DNA from: Anagrus nilaparvatae
Lineage: Eukaryota; Arthropoda; Insecta; Hymenoptera; Mymaridae
NCBI GenBank assembly: GCA_022575985.1
Contig: JAKSXM010000007.1
Span: 59,054,501 to 59,118,500, forward strand
Direction of reading: 5' to 3'
DNA: 64,000 nt
Shown here: piece by piece, positions 1 to 11,007 of the stretch
Numbering within the stretch: position 1 is the first letter of the stretch
Layout of the letters: the number at the start of each line of letters is the position of its first letter
The notes under the pieces: generated by a model
Database searches by the model: none
Seen by the model: the letters and a program-made list of their open reading frames with translations, nothing else
Told to the model about the DNA's origin: nothing
Program-made: the position numbers and the translations under genes

Positions 1-15
1 CAAATCACTGCTGTG

Positions 16-205
16 AAGAACTAATCTATCGAAATTTAACAATTTTTGTTTCAATAAAATATTGTTATTAACCAGCTTTACTTAGCACATTTAGTATTTC
101 GCTGAGCCAGCCTAATGCACTGAAATACTAAATCTGCCAAATAAAGTTGGTTAGTATCAATATTTTATTATTACAAATACTGTTAAATTTTGATTTGATA
201 TTGGT
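16..205. repeat. ~190-bp imperfect palindrome (MITE-like hairpin)
   Basis: The left half (about 16-105) is the inverted complement of the right half (about 115-205), with matching blocks such as ATTTAGTATTTC and GAAATACTAAAT close to the centre and AAATTTAAC / GTTAAATTT farther out. The hairpin would be nearly full length. A similar core (CTAATRCAC with GAGCCA) recurs inside the nested element near 39136-39180. No coding potential is seen. It is most likely a small foldback transposon relic. Confidence 0.6.
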
Positions 206-305
206 ACATGGGTGATAAAAAATTTCCTATATTTATTCATGTTTACATATTATGAATACGTATTGTGTTATGAATGTTATAAGAAAATTTTTATTTTTGA
301 ACTAA

Positions 306-1369
306 TACTCCAGTCAAATCGCGGTTTAGGGTGTATTTTCACTGGCCAACGTGAGATTTGCTCTACTATATATTTTTTGGGTCACTGATCACGAAAATCG
401 GGGTCTTTTCCGGGAGATATTTTTGGAACACCCTTAAATTTGCAAAAACTACCCCCAAAAAGGGGTTTTTTTATATATTAGCAAACTGAGTTTCTAGATT
501 TAGCCAAGAATTGGTATAAGAAGGTTTTTTGGGTCGCTGATCAAGAATTTGAGGTAATTTTTTATGAATAATTAATATTTCACCCTGAAATTAGCAAAAA
601 TTACCCCTAAAAGGGGGTGTTTTTGCTGTTTTCGCACTTTGCGAGATCAGATTAGGTCCATACGTGTTTTTCCATACGCTAAACAAGAATTTGGGGGAAT
701 TTTTTATGAATATTTAATATATCACCCTTAAATTAGCAAAAACAACCCCTAAAAGGGCTGTTTTTGCTATTTTTGCACTTTGAGCACCCAAATTAAGTCC
801 ATACGGGTTTTTTGGGTCGCTAATCAAGAATTCGGGGGAATTTTTTGTGAATAATTAATATTTTACCCTTAAATTAGCAAAAACAACCCGTTAAAGGAGT
901 GTCTGCTATAAATGCACCCCTTTTAGGGGTTGTTTATGCTAATTGAAGGGTGAAATATTAATTATTCATAAAAAGTTCCCCCGAATTCTTGATCAGTGAC
1001 CCAAAAAACCCTTAAGGACATAATTTGATCGCTCAAAGTGCAAAAATTGCAAATTCACCCTTATTAAGGGTTGTTTTTGCTAATTTAAGGGTGAAATATT
1101 AATTATTCATAAAAAATTACCACAAATTCTTGATAAGCGTTCCAAAAAACCCTCTAAGACCAATTTTTGGCTAAATCTAGAAACTCAGTTTGCTAACATA
1201 TAAAAAAAACCCTTTTTTGGGGGTAGTTTTTGCAAATTTAAGGGTGTTCCGAAAATATCTCCCGAAAAGACCCCGATTTTCGTGATCAGCGACCCAAAAA
1301 ACATATAGTAGAGCAAATCTCATGTTGGCCAGTGAAAATACACCCCCCCTCCGCGATTTGACTGGAGTA
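306..1369. mobile_element. Foldback (long-TIR) DNA element, copy 1
   Basis: The element begins TACTCCAGTCAAATCGCGG and ends with its inverted complement. The inverted arms are each several hundred bases long and meet near 915. Each arm contains imperfect sub-repeats of about 140 bp, marked by GATCAAGAATTTG, ATGAATAATTAATATTTCAC and AATTAGCAAAAAC. The bases flanking the ends are TAA on both sides (303-305 and 1370-1372), consistent with a 3-bp target duplication. A second full copy lies at 59580-60469. It encodes no protein. The superfamily is not certain; a 3-bp AT-rich duplication would fit PIF/Harbinger-like or Zator-like transposition. Confidence 0.85.
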
Positions 1370-1610
1370 TAATATATGACTTGAGTTTTGTACCTTTTTG
1401 ATTTTATTAACCTTGAATTGACGACTAAAAACCCATGTTATTGAAAATAGATTAACAAAAAAGAAAAATAATTCACGTTAATTGTTCGTGTCTTTTAATT
1501 TTCATTCTGATAAAAATTGCACCCTCATAAGAACCGTTTTTTTTTCTAAAAAATTTACAGATCTTAGCATACATGTTTAAAATTATAAATTTTTGTTTTA
1601 ACAATTTTAG

Positions 1611-1919
1611 GAAACAAAAGAGAATTACGATTACACTTTTGGAAAATGCAGTAATTATTTAATTTATAATCATAATATAAAATTAACAGGATTAAATTTA
1701 ACAACAACGATTGAACAAAATCAAATAATTGATATAATATTTCAAAATAATATTTGTATAACATGTGTTAAAGTATTATCAAAAAATTATACAAGAGCTT
1801 TTGTTGATATTAAATCTGGTGGACCAAATAATAGTTATGTTAAATTAAACTTTCAAAATTTAAACAAACAAGATTTTGAATATTTTATTCAAATATATGC
1901 TGTACTTGAACCTTGTTAA
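1611..1919 (+). CDS. Terminal exon of an MBF2-family (transcription activator MBF2-like) secreted protein
   Basis: A splice acceptor (TTTTAACAATTTTAG) at 1596-1610 is followed by 102 open codons and a TAA at 1917-1919. The reading frame is closed upstream of the acceptor, so an earlier exon is required. The encoded segment has two cysteines near the middle (ICITCVKVL), then the family-typical pattern of an Ala/Val-Asp stretch, a SGGP.NSYVKLNF block and a final FEYFIQIYAV strand, close to the SGG-x-G-x-x-Y-V and F-x-V-x-I-Y-G signatures of MBF2 proteins. The family is a small (~110-130 aa) insect group, mostly secreted. The first exon, expected to encode a signal peptide, was not found; it may lie left of the window or beyond the foldback element just upstream. 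I see no AATAAA nearby. Family assignment is from remembered motif shape. Confidence 0.6.
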   Translation, partial: ETKENYDYTFGKCSNYLIYNHNIKLTGLNLTTTIEQNQIIDIIFQNNICITCVKVLSKNYTRAFVDIKSGGPNNSYVKLNFQNLNKQDFEYFIQIYAVLEPC

Positions 1920-1989
1920 TTGTATGTTTTAATAATAATATTAAAAATTGTTAGCTAAAAAATCAAGTATTTTTATTTAATATAGTATA

Positions 1990-2890
1990 AAATTAATATT
2001 TTTTTTAAAAACTAATAGTTCAAAAGAAAAGAATTCAGCTTGCTACAAAAACAAATGATTGTCATTAAAAATTATGTTTTCAGACACGATCACTCTCTAT
2101 ATCAAAATATATAATAAATCGTGCCTTTGTCAGGTCTTAAAAATATCTAAATCGTGAAGAAATTTATTTTCCAAGGTAATTTCGATGCCTCTAACATGCT
2201 TTTATATCAAATACCTGCGTGTAGGTATGCATGTTCGAAAAAGTGTATCCTGAAAATGCCAGAGATTATACTATGAAATTAAAAAAGCTCTGGACGAATC
2301 TTTTTTACATTTAATGTAGTAGGACCAGCTGAGAGCCAAATTTTATTTCATCCAATCGTTTTCGAGTATTCAAAAAACAACTGATTTCGGATGTCAAGAC
2401 CAATAAAAAACCTTGGTTAACTCTATTTGTATTCATAAAATCATTTGAATATTAAAAGTTTTTCATTTTTTATACATAATTATTATATATATGTCAATAG
2501 GGGTGATTTTTTCAAAAACTTTTTTATGGTTTTGTTTTTGAAAAAACCACACCTATTAACCAGGTAAGGGTGGAAATAAGATATTTAGTCAAAGTTTTAT
2601 ATACAAAATATAAATTTTGGATCTGAAAAAGCTATTTCATGAACCTTTTATTATTATTATGTGACATTAAAAGTCTTTTGTCCGTCGTTTTTTCGAAATT
2701 CTCGTTTTACCCCTTTTCACCCTTATTTTTCGGGTATTTAGAGGGGTGGTAGGTCAAAACTAATGGCAGATTTGAAAAAAGCATGACATTTTACCTATAG
2801 GGAACGATTTTTAGCCTCATATCGATTGATTTTCTTAATATTTTCATTCAGTGTCCGTTTACTTCCGCTTGGGCACTAATGGGTTAATAT
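1990..2890. repeat. Gene-free region with a dispersed repeat (2130-2420) and a hairpin (2497-2556)
   Basis: The stretch 2130-2420 resembles 41880-42330: both contain GGTAATTTC.ATGCCT, a GTATATGTTCGAAAA-like block, CTCTGGA.GAA and a TTTATTTCAT block in the same order and orientation. At 2497-2556 a ~24-bp perfect-to-near-perfect inverted repeat (AATAGGGGTGATTTTTTC and its complement) forms a short hairpin. No open frame of note is present. Confidence 0.55.
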
Positions 2891-2892
2891 AA

Positions 2893-3050
2893 ATAAACTT
2901 TTTAATGGCCTCGTGTTGGCCATAAAATATTTTAAAAACTTTGGAATGCCTCTTTTGAGCCAATCAAAATATTTAAAAACCTTTTAAGGCCTCTCTTGAG
3001 CGACTATAAAAAGTTTTTAATGACCTCTTTTAATCATTCATAGCTGGATT
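2893..3050. repeat. Short tandem minisatellite, ~45-55-bp unit
   Basis: Three to four degenerate units each contain AAACTTTT.AATGGCCTC / GGAATGCCTCTTTTGAG / AAGGCCTCTCTTGAG followed by AT-rich spacer. Divergence between units is high, so this is an old array. Confidence 0.5.
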
Positions 3051-3107
3051 AGATTACCAAACAGTTACAAAACCTTTTTTTTTATTTTAACAAGTTTCCT
3101 AGGGGTA

Positions 3108-3375
3108 AATAGTATATTACGGTCCTAGGCCAGAAAAATAAAGAAAGGCCCAAATCGCACGTAAATTACGGTAAAGAAAAAAATTATGGTAAACTGCTAT
3201 TTGGGTCATTCTTTGTTTATGGCCTGATTGTACAAAAAAAATTTTGTACAATCAGGCCATAAACAAAGAATGACCCAAGTCGCAGTTTACCATCCTCGGC
3301 TTCGCCTCGGAAGGTAATTTACGTACGATTTGGGCCATTCTTTATTTTTCTGGCCTATAACCGTAATATACTATT
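3108..3375. mobile_element. Palindromic MITE, family also at 63572-63715
   Basis: The ends are AGTATATTACGGTCCTAGGC and its imperfect complement (TATAACCGTAATATACTA). The centre is a perfect hairpin around TGTACAAAAAAAATTTTGTACA (3228-3249). The arms share CCAAATCGCACGTAAATTAC and CATTCTTTATTTTTCTGGCC. The copy at 63572-63715 has the same blocks in the same order, including the GC-rich TTCGCCTCGG / GGCCGAGGCG part. No coding capacity. Confidence 0.75.
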
Positions 3376-3479
3376 CTGCGACTGTGGCGGGAAAATATGT
3401 CTTTGCCGGACGCGCAGCGTCCGAGAAATACGTACTTTCGGGCCGCAGTACAGAAAAATGATTTTTACAATGTTAACAA

Positions 3480-4180
3480 CAGTTTTTACGTACAACCCTC
3501 TTCTTAAAGGGGTAAACATGAATTTTTGGCTTTTTTAAAATTTGTTCTTGACTTTTAGCTATAAAACCATAAAGGTATATAACTTATTCCTTTTATTACC
3601 TAAACCTTTTCATACAATTAAAATTGTAATGTCCATGTGGACTGGCCATAATTTTTCACTTCTAACCCTTTTGGGGGGCGATTACCCCTATATAAGGGGT
3701 AAAAAAGTAAAAAATACAATATCAAAAATGTTTATTCATTTTCGCATAAAAAACGACATCAAAAAACAATTCCGAGTATGAATCTTGTAATTTTTACCAC
3801 TCACCCTTTTTCTTATAAAATAGAGTGTTAAAAAGGGTAAAAAATGGGTTGAAATATCGATTTTTGTTAACTTTGTTTATATGCCCAAAGATTAATAACA
3901 CATAGGTTTTTCATGATGGTAAACATGAATCTAAGGTTTATTTTTATCTACAACACTTTTTTTTAACCATAAATAGGGGTTAAAAGAGGTAAAAAGGGGT
4001 TGAAATTTAAAAATTTTGTTTCTTTTATTCTTTAACATAAATCAATATAATATAGGGGTTTTTTTTATGTCTGTGCAGGATTCTGATGTCTATTTAGACA
4101 GCAAATCACCTTTTTTCAAATGAAAGGGGTACGTGAAAGGGTAAAAAAGTAAAGCTGCTAATTTTATAATTTTATATTAA
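3480..4180. repeat. Degenerate satellite-like tandem repeats
   Basis: Units of roughly 130-170 bp recur with the motifs GGGGTAAAAAAG / GGGTAAAAAATGGG / GGTAAAAAGGGGTTGAAA, each followed by an ATTTTGTT-rich part and TAAACATGAAT. Unit identity is low and borders are indistinct. Confidence 0.4.
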
Positions 4181-4219
4181 ACATGATAACTGGATACCAG
4201 TGTGTTAAAGAATCTACTC

Positions 4220-4610
4220 TGTGTAACAATAAAAAAAACTTATAACCGGTTTGTGTAAACACAACCAAAATGCATACAGCTGAGCATAGACCCACAAATT
4301 AAAATACAATATGCTATTCTTATAATTTGTAATTATCCCCTTTACTAAATCTTCTAAAACTAAGATTCTAAACTCAAACTATTCTGATTCCCTAAACTCA
4401 TATTATTCTAGGTCCCTAAATCAAAAATATTTTAAGTCCCAAAAACCCGGATTATTTATTAAGTCATAAAATTGAAATTGAAATTTGACCTCCCCCCCCT
4501 TTGATATGGGGGAAAATTTGACCCTCTCCTTGATTTTCAGATTTCCAGGGTACCCCTAGGGGGGAGGGGGTCTCCCTATCAATATGTTCCATGTTAAAAG
4601 AAGCAATAAT
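4220..4610. repeat. Dispersed element, partial copy related to 30236-30893
   Basis: It starts with AACTTATAACCGGTTTGTGT, which is the terminal inverted repeat of the 30236-30893 copy. Inside it shares, in inverse orientation relative to that copy, runs of CCCTAAATCAAAA, TTTGACCTCCCCCC, CCTTGATTTTCAGATTTCC, AGGGTACCCC and ATATGTTCCA. The right terminal repeat is not visible, so this copy looks truncated near 4600. Confidence 0.65.
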
Positions 4611-5840
4611 TAAAATTCATACCCTTAATATTGCTAAATCATAATAATTTACCATGCCGTTTGTTAGTTATTTTTAATTTATATTTAGAGCTGGGTGTTT
4701 TAAACCGGCCCCTATACTTAAAACAATAAAATGTACATGTTATAAGTAAAGTTCGATCAATATTCCACAAACAAAGGTATGTTCTTTTTGTCCCTAAAAT
4801 TAATAAGAATTAATCTTTCTTTTCCTTATATGGTAAACCAGGTTTAACTTTTTTACTCTTTTTTACCATATAAGAAAAAGAGAAGTTAACTCTGGGAGCA
4901 CCTCTGGGAGAAAAAGAACAGACCTCACTTTTCACCAGGGTGTAGTACACCCTGCTTTTCACGAAAGCGAAATGTTCTTTGAATACTACGGAAGCGCCTA
5001 AGTAATGCCTGCCTGTCGACAGACAGGCATTCAAAAACTGTCGACAGTTTAACAAAATATTGTCAGTTTGTCAGTTGTGACGTAGTAATATCTTTAATTT
5101 AATTATTTTTAAATTTGTTTAGTTCATTTAATCATTTATAAGAACTGCACTAAAAAAAAATATGTATCTTATGAAAACCACAATTTTAGTTAATGATAAA
5201 AATAACCTAATAAATAATAATTTGTTATAATCAAGAATCGGTCCAACTTTAAAAAAAAAAAAATTTTTTATTAAGCAAACAATCTTGCTATCAAAATTAA
5301 AAAAATATAAATATAAATAAATATATTGATAAATATAATCTATATTTTCCTGTACAGATAATTGAACAAGTATGTATAGGACCTTTTTTAATTTGCATAT
5401 ATCTGCTATAGATCATACATTTATCATCCAGCCCTAGTTGCCAAAAAGCACGTATTTCATTTAAATCATTAAGCTCCTAAAAATCCATTTTTTTACTTCC
5501 AAGCCAAAACAGGATAATAATGGGCATATTAGAAGTTGTATTCATGATGAGAACTCCCTCGTTCTCCCTTATTAAATTTTTTAATAACATTTAAAAAAAA
5601 TTTGTTTACCGCCATATAAATTTATTAACAAGAAAATATTAACAAAAGCACTTATTGAAATTTTCCGAATATCTAGAATTATTTTTTTTAAATTTAATGT
5701 TCTGTCGTGCATTTTTTTTTCGTGAAAAATTATTTTTCATTTTTTTATATATGATAAATAAACATTAATTGTAATCGTGCTTTAAATGGAAATTAAAAAA
5801 GTTTAGTTTTAAATATTAATAATTTTATTAATACATAAAA
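4611..5840. other. Gene-free AT-rich DNA with short palindromes
   Basis: No gene is recognised. The stretch 4800-5060 is less AT-rich and contains short palindromes (GCCTGTCGACAGACAGGC at 5009-5026 with AACTGTCGACAGTT just after, and CAGGGTGTAGTACACCCTG), which suggests the end of an unidentified repeat. An 81-codon open frame there has no family resemblance. Confidence 0.4.
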
Positions 5841-6477
5841 CTAGATAATTGCTAACAATTATAGACTGTGCGAAGCATAACAACCCACTAAAATTATTCC
5901 TAAATACAGACGATTTTTATTATTTGAAATATTATTAATTGGGTGAAGTAAATAATCAAACTCATTTTGTTATAAACAATAAATATTTAATGTACAAAAT
6001 ATTGTATGTGTACATTAGGGTTGTTCATTAAAAAAAAAAAAGTGCGCCAAAAATGTTCTTCCTGAATTATGTTGAAGTTTAGGTGACAAAATGATCGCGT
6101 ACCAATTTTCAACTCATTTCAGAACAATTTAGGGGTCGCACAAACCCAGGGTAGCTCTCAAGTGGTTGGTTAATACCGACAATTAGTGCGAACCACAAAA
6201 ATTTTTTTCAAAATACGTTTTCTATGCTTCCTAATATGTTTTCGGTGTCGCTAAACTCGAAAATGAGGTCCTCAGAGTCCGAAAATACCTTAATCACCCT
6301 TAAACACCCTTAAAAATCGTATATATTCGAAACATCTGGATTATAAATTAGAATTGATGACTTAAAAATGTGTTTATTTACATAATAGTAATTCATTAAA
6401 TGTATATTCAAAATAATAACTTTAATTAATTTTTGATTATATATGATTTGTTTTTGAAAAATATTTTAATCAATATT

Positions 6478-7681
6478 TTATTCTTTAATTGCTTTATTAA
6501 TTTTGTTTAATGATTGCATGAAAGCTTGTTTCACTTTAAAAGATGTTGAAAGTCGTATTGAGTCAAAACGATATTTGTTGTAACCTTTTATTAAAATTAT
6601 ATCATTAATTAATTTAACTCGACTCAAACTGACGTATGTAATTCCCAATTGTCTTTCCGTGTCTCCTATGTGTAAGAAAATTTTATCTAACGTCTGCCCT
6701 TGATACTTGTGGATGGTTAGAGCATATGACAACATTACTGGAAATTGCGTGCGACTGCATAAAATATTATTATGTTTCCAAGTTCTTTCCACGGGAATAA
6801 TTGGGAAATAATTTTTATACAAAAATGGTCCTTTGTAATTGTCAAATTCAACCATTAATACTTGAGGTAATTGTGGTGGTGATTCATTATCAGCATATAT
6901 TATTTCCCGTATGTATCCTAAGCTTCCATTTGTTAAGCCACCTGCTACCCATAAATTTGTACGTAACATTATTCTACAGTCTTTTGACAAGTATAATATA
7001 TTCTGTAATCCTGTTGCTTTTTCGTCCGAGCAACGCATGGCAATATTGGGTGTGTTTATTGAAACTATGCGTGCAACTGGATGTCCCGTATTTTTCAAAA
7101 ATGTTTCATTATGTGTTTTAACTTGTGCACACGTTGGATATAAATAAATTGCGTTTTTAAAATTGTTTAATTCTTCTTTGGGGGGTTTCTCTTCGGTTAT
7201 ATAATAAGTTATAATTTTGTTGTGACAGTTCTGCATTTGCTATTTCATCTAGCAATTGTGAGTAAGGGGTATTATTACCCTTTTGTCTGTGTGCGTTTTG
7301 GAGACAATAATACTTTTGGAATTGTTTAAAAATTATTCTTCCTTGTGTTTGTAAATTGTCTGTTAGTTTTTTATCACTAAATACTGCTGTGTCTCCAACC
7401 GGTGTCAATTGATTGTAATCTCCAAGTAAGTAAATTATGATTCCGCCAAAAGGTTCGTCAATTTCATTAGCATGTATTTCTCGACATCGTGATTCTATCT
7501 GAAATAACGTTCTTAAACCGATCAAAGACATTTCATCTATTATTAAAAATTTCAAATCTTTCAAATCCGTTTGAAATTTTTTTGCATTTTGATTTTCTAA
7601 TTTAGAAAATAACTTGTAATTTAAAGGTAATCTTAGCAAATAATGTAATTTTAGTCCATGTAATTTTAAATTTCCCGTCAA
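6478..7681 (-). pseudogene. PIF1-like helicase fragment of a Helitron
   Basis: Two overlapping frames on the minus strand together encode the C-terminal two thirds of a PIF1-family helicase. The upstream frame (7681-7157) has a TLHSLLRLP-like motif, the Walker B segment LKFLIIDEMSLIG and the DxxQLxPV motif (GDYNQLTPVGD). The downstream frame (7236-6478) has the motif V region FPVMLSYALTIHKYQGQTL and the motif VI region ITYVSLSRVK. The change of frame at about 7160-7236 is a frameshift. The Walker A motif expected just upstream of 7681 is missing, and sequence homology ends there. The product would unwind DNA in rolling-circle transposition, but this copy cannot encode an active enzyme. The true start is not present. 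Confidence 0.85.
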
Positions 7682-7739
7682 GTCACGTGAGCAATTAAAA
7701 ATCTGACCTAAAATTTGGATTCCGCGGAAAATTTTACAT

Positions 7740-7924
7740 AAGGATATATCTTTTCATGTTTTTAAGAGCGTTTATGTATTATAAAAATATATCATTTTTT
7801 AATGAATTTTTTTATTTTTAAATTATACAAATTATTTAAAATTAATCAGAAAATTCTTTATTATTTCATTTTTTTTCGCTATTTTAACATAAACGCTCTT
7901 AAAAACATGAAAAGATATATCCTT
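7740..7924. mobile_element. 185-bp palindromic MITE inside the Helitron relic
   Basis: The first 38 bases (7740-7777, starting AAGGATATATCTTTTCATG) are perfectly inverted at 7887-7924. The loop of about 110 bp is AT-rich. No clear target duplication could be assigned. It sits immediately upstream of the helicase fragment, where the Walker A region is lost. Confidence 0.85.
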
Positions 7925-8517
7925 TAAATTTTTCATACTAATGTGAGTTTTTTACAGACATAATAAAAAAAATTATGACTCATTTTTCTTATATTTTTTA
8001 CGACAGTTAAAAATATTTTGGGGCAGTTGTGAAAACCCGACCATACAAATCGCACTCACTATATTTAAATTTATCCATATAGAAAAGTAAAGATTTATAA
8101 GTTTAATTGATTTTAATAAATTTTCTTATTAAATTTAAACAAATAATATTAATTTAAAAAAATATTATTTTTCATTTCATTTCATTTCATACATACATTA
8201 GTTGAGATTAAGAATAAGTTGTATAGTATAAATAGCTTTTTCTTATTGAAAATATTATTTAAAATAAATAAAAAAGAAGAGATTATAAAAAAATTTTATG
8301 TTCTAAATCCAAGTTTTTAACTTTGAAGTTACATGAGTCGATGATTTGTTAATCGTTAAATTACTGTATATAAGTTATTTAAATTAATTAAAATGAATTT
8401 ATTATGTCTAAATTGAAAATATAATTATAAGAGTTACAGTTCCATCAAATAAGTATTGTTTAATTATGTAGGTTCATTTTATTTTAAAGATGTTTAAATA
8501 ATTAGTAAAATTGTTAT
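7925..8517. other. AT-rich spacer between the Helitron domains
   Basis: No coding signal is seen. The part 7940-8090 resembles 46810-47060: both have TTTTTTACAGA followed by an ATAA.AAAAATTAT block, and CACTC.C...TTTAAATTTA.CCA near the end. It may be the remnant of an unrelated dispersed repeat. Confidence 0.35.
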
Positions 8518-9458
8518 TTATATTATTGGTAAGGAATATATATTCACCTTTATTTGTATCCAATCGTCATCTTGAATTACTAAATTGACGTAACTCCGTG
8601 AACTGTGATATAGAGGCCAACTCATTAACAAATGTACTACTTCTTGAGCACTGTAGTATCTTTCATGTATTGTAGAAATGAATAATTTTTGAATTGCTGA
8701 TTTTGCTATAATAGTGAATCTGACATGGGTGCACAAATATCCTGTAAACACTGTTGTAAATCATTTGAGTTTTTTTCACTTTTGGATGCATATTTAGCAA
8801 TATAATAATAAATAGATTCTTCTGATGCGATCGGCGAAAAATCAGTATTTGCCCTCCAAATAGATGTTATGATTGGATTCTATCTTTGTATGAGTGGATC
8901 ATTACGTTTAGGATGATATCGTAAATATCCGTCTGAATCATCAATAATGCTTTCTTTTCTTTCTTGTTGAGGGAAATTAAAACGGCATGTTAAAATTGTG
9001 CTTTTATATTTGTATCTCATACAGTGTTTATCATGCATCGTATGACGTTGTAATCTATTTAATAAATAAATTAAATCATTTTCCAGATTATCTGTTGGAA
9101 TGTCAGAAAAATTTTGACGTGCAGGATGATTAATTGCTATATCATATTTAGGATTTATTGCAAAACAAAATTCATCGAAGTAACGGCAAAGTTTTTCTCT
9201 TTCTTCTGTTGTTAGAATTTTATTATTAAATAATGGCGCGTTTGATAACCATAAAATTCCATGAATATGTGGTGATCCTCTAAATTGCCATTCCCAACGA
9301 TACCAGAAGTCGGATACTTCAAATAATGGTTTTATTACATATTTCATAAAATTATTAACTCTTTCTTTAAAAAAATAGCTGACAATTAATGGATTTTCAT
9401 GAATTAATTTTTTACGTTGTTGATCATCAATAGTATTTGGATCTGTTTCGGGACATAA
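8518..9458 (-). pseudogene. Helitron replication-initiator (Rep) fragment
   Basis: On the minus strand an open frame runs from about 9458 through an ATG at 9347 to a TAG at 8880, then continues in the same frame past the stop. It contains the HUH-type motif GSPHIHGILWL, the metal-binding core of Helitron Rep proteins, and farther on IWRANTDFSPIAS followed by YIAKYASKSE, both typical of this domain. After a frameshift near 8720 the family-typical EVVHLLMSWPLYHSSRSYV segment appears (8751-8518 frame). Rep nicks DNA to start rolling-circle transposition. The internal stop and frameshift make it a pseudogene. Upstream of about 9460 homology ends abruptly. Confidence 0.85.
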
Positions 9459-10168
9459 TTAATTATTAATTATGGACACACTTAATTACAAACACCATAA
9501 TAAAGCACGACGCTAGCGGTCTCTAATAGTAAACTTTCGGAATTATATAGACTTTTCATTATTTTATAATTCATGAAATTAAACAGAATATGATATTTTG
9601 TTATTTGATATTTTGTATGATATAATATGATAAGTTGATATTTTCTACCGAATATTTGTTTTTCTTGCCCTGAAAAACCCCTATGTAAAGTTAAAAGTTC
9701 ATTTTTTCAAGTTTTTTGGTTCGTTATCTTGGAAAATCGAAAAATTTTTTAGGTTAAAAAATTGAATATTTTCCATCGAATATTTGTTTTTTTTGTTCTA
9801 AAAATCTTCTTTGTAAAGTTTAAAGTTCATTTTTTCAATTTTCTTGGTCTGCTATCTTGGAAAATCGGAACATTTTTTAGGTTATAAAACTGGATATTTT
9901 CTGTCGAGTATTCGTTTTTTTTGCCCTGAAAAATTCCTTTGTAAACTCAAAATGGTATTTTAGTTCATTTTTTCAAGTTTTTTGTTCTGCCATCTTGGAT
10001 AATCGGGAAATATTTATGGTTGAAAAATTGGATATTTGCTACTGAATATTTGTTTTTCTTGATCTAAAAAATCCCCTTGTAAAGTTAAAAGTTCATTTTT
10101 TCAAATTTATCGGGCCGCCATCTTGGAAAATTGGAAAATATACTTGTATGGAAAATGAAAAATTTTAC

Positions 10169-11007
10169 GGATCTTCTTCGTTCCCCCCCCCCCCACCAAA
10201 TCGCTAAAATTTTTGCTGGAAATTGCTTAAAAACACTTAAAATGAAGTTAACAATAAGTTTTGGGTGGGAAAAATGCAAAAAAAAAAAAAAATTAGTTAA
10301 AAAAATTTTTAATAATTTTGAAAATTTGTTAAAAATTTTAAGGATTTTGCTTATTCTAGGGGTAGGTGCGAGTACAGCATTGGGGGAAGGTTTAAATTAC
10401 TTTTTTTATAATTGGGGGCATCGCCCCCATACCCCCACGGGGGGCTCCGCCCCCTCGACCCCCAGAATTTTACTTATTCTAGGGGTAGGTGCGAGTACAG
10501 CATTGGGGGTAGGTTTAATTTGCTTTTTTCTTTATTGGGGGCTTCGCCCCCATACCCCCGCGGGGGGCCTCGCCCCCCAAAATTTTACTTACTCTAGGGG
10601 TAGGTGCGAGTACAGCATGGGGGTTAGGTTTAACAAAAGGTAGGTAGAACAAAAAAAGAGAGCGGGACACATAGAAACATGATTGATTCGTACTTGTGTG
10701 AATTTCTTTGGCGACAAAAGTATAAAAATTCAAATCTATTTTTGCAAATATTGGAGGATATACAATCATTTTATCCATTGAATAAAAAATAATTGTATTA
10801 TTATGTTTAAAGTTATTTTAGTATTCAAAAAAAAAAAAAAAGGTAAAAAAAATTAAAAAAAAAAATAAAAAAATCAATTTTTTTTTCAATTAAAAGTGTT
10901 TTTCCCACCTAAAAACATTTTTTTAAAACTAATTTAGTCGTTTAGAATAATTTCCTAGTGAAAAAAATGCGATTTGGTGGGGGGGGGGGGGGAAACGAAG
11001 AAGCACC
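10169..11007. mobile_element. Non-autonomous hAT-like transposon (839 bp) with 8-bp target duplication
   Basis: The ends are inverted: GGATCTTCTTCGTTCCC at the left and the complement of GGTGCTTCTTCGTTTCC at the right, both followed inward by a C/G run and ACCAAATCG. The flanks carry an identical 8-mer, AATTTTAC, at 10161-10168 and 11008-11015. Uninterrupted paralogous sites at about 11670 and 12085 show the flanking sequence joined without the insert. Eight-base duplications are typical of the hAT superfamily. No transposase is encoded; the open frames inside are GC-rich repeat. Confidence 0.85.
10335..10635. repeat. Triplicated GC-rich hairpin unit inside the hAT-like element
   Basis: Three copies of a unit of about 120 bp start ATTCTAGGGGTAGGTGCGAG, each continuing TACAGCATTGGGGG. 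Copies one and two are followed by the palindromic blocks GGGGGCATCGCCCCC / GGGGGCTTCGCCCCC and GGGGGGCTCCGCCCCC. They contrast sharply with the surrounding AT-rich DNA. The GC hairpins resemble those at the 3' ends of the Helitrons at 16601 and 21410. Confidence 0.8.

Larger units (their letters stand above)
5841..9460 (-). mobile_element. Decayed autonomous Helitron/Helentron relic
   Basis: On the minus strand the order is replication-initiator domain (9458 to 8518), then PIF1-type helicase (7681 to 6478), the gene order of Helitron RepHel proteins. The coding part is broken by at least one stop, two frameshifts, a palindromic MITE insertion and loss of the region between the two domains. 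A possible 3' end is CTAG at 5844-5841 followed by T, directly after a hairpin ATAATTG-TTAG-CAATTAT. A half palindrome AGACTGTGCGAAGCA (5863-5877) matches the full palindrome at 12358-12382, so the original element may have spanned 5841-12382; that extension is inference. Confidence 0.7.

Noticed and set aside
4810..5055. 81-codon minus-strand frame
   Set aside because: It lies in a short palindrome-rich repeat fragment and shows no domain or splice context.
10131..10778. Overlapping frames of 61-170 codons with GVGASTALG repeats
   Set aside because: They fall in the GC-rich triplicated unit of the hAT-like element; the peptide repeat only mirrors the DNA repeat and there is no conserved protein.
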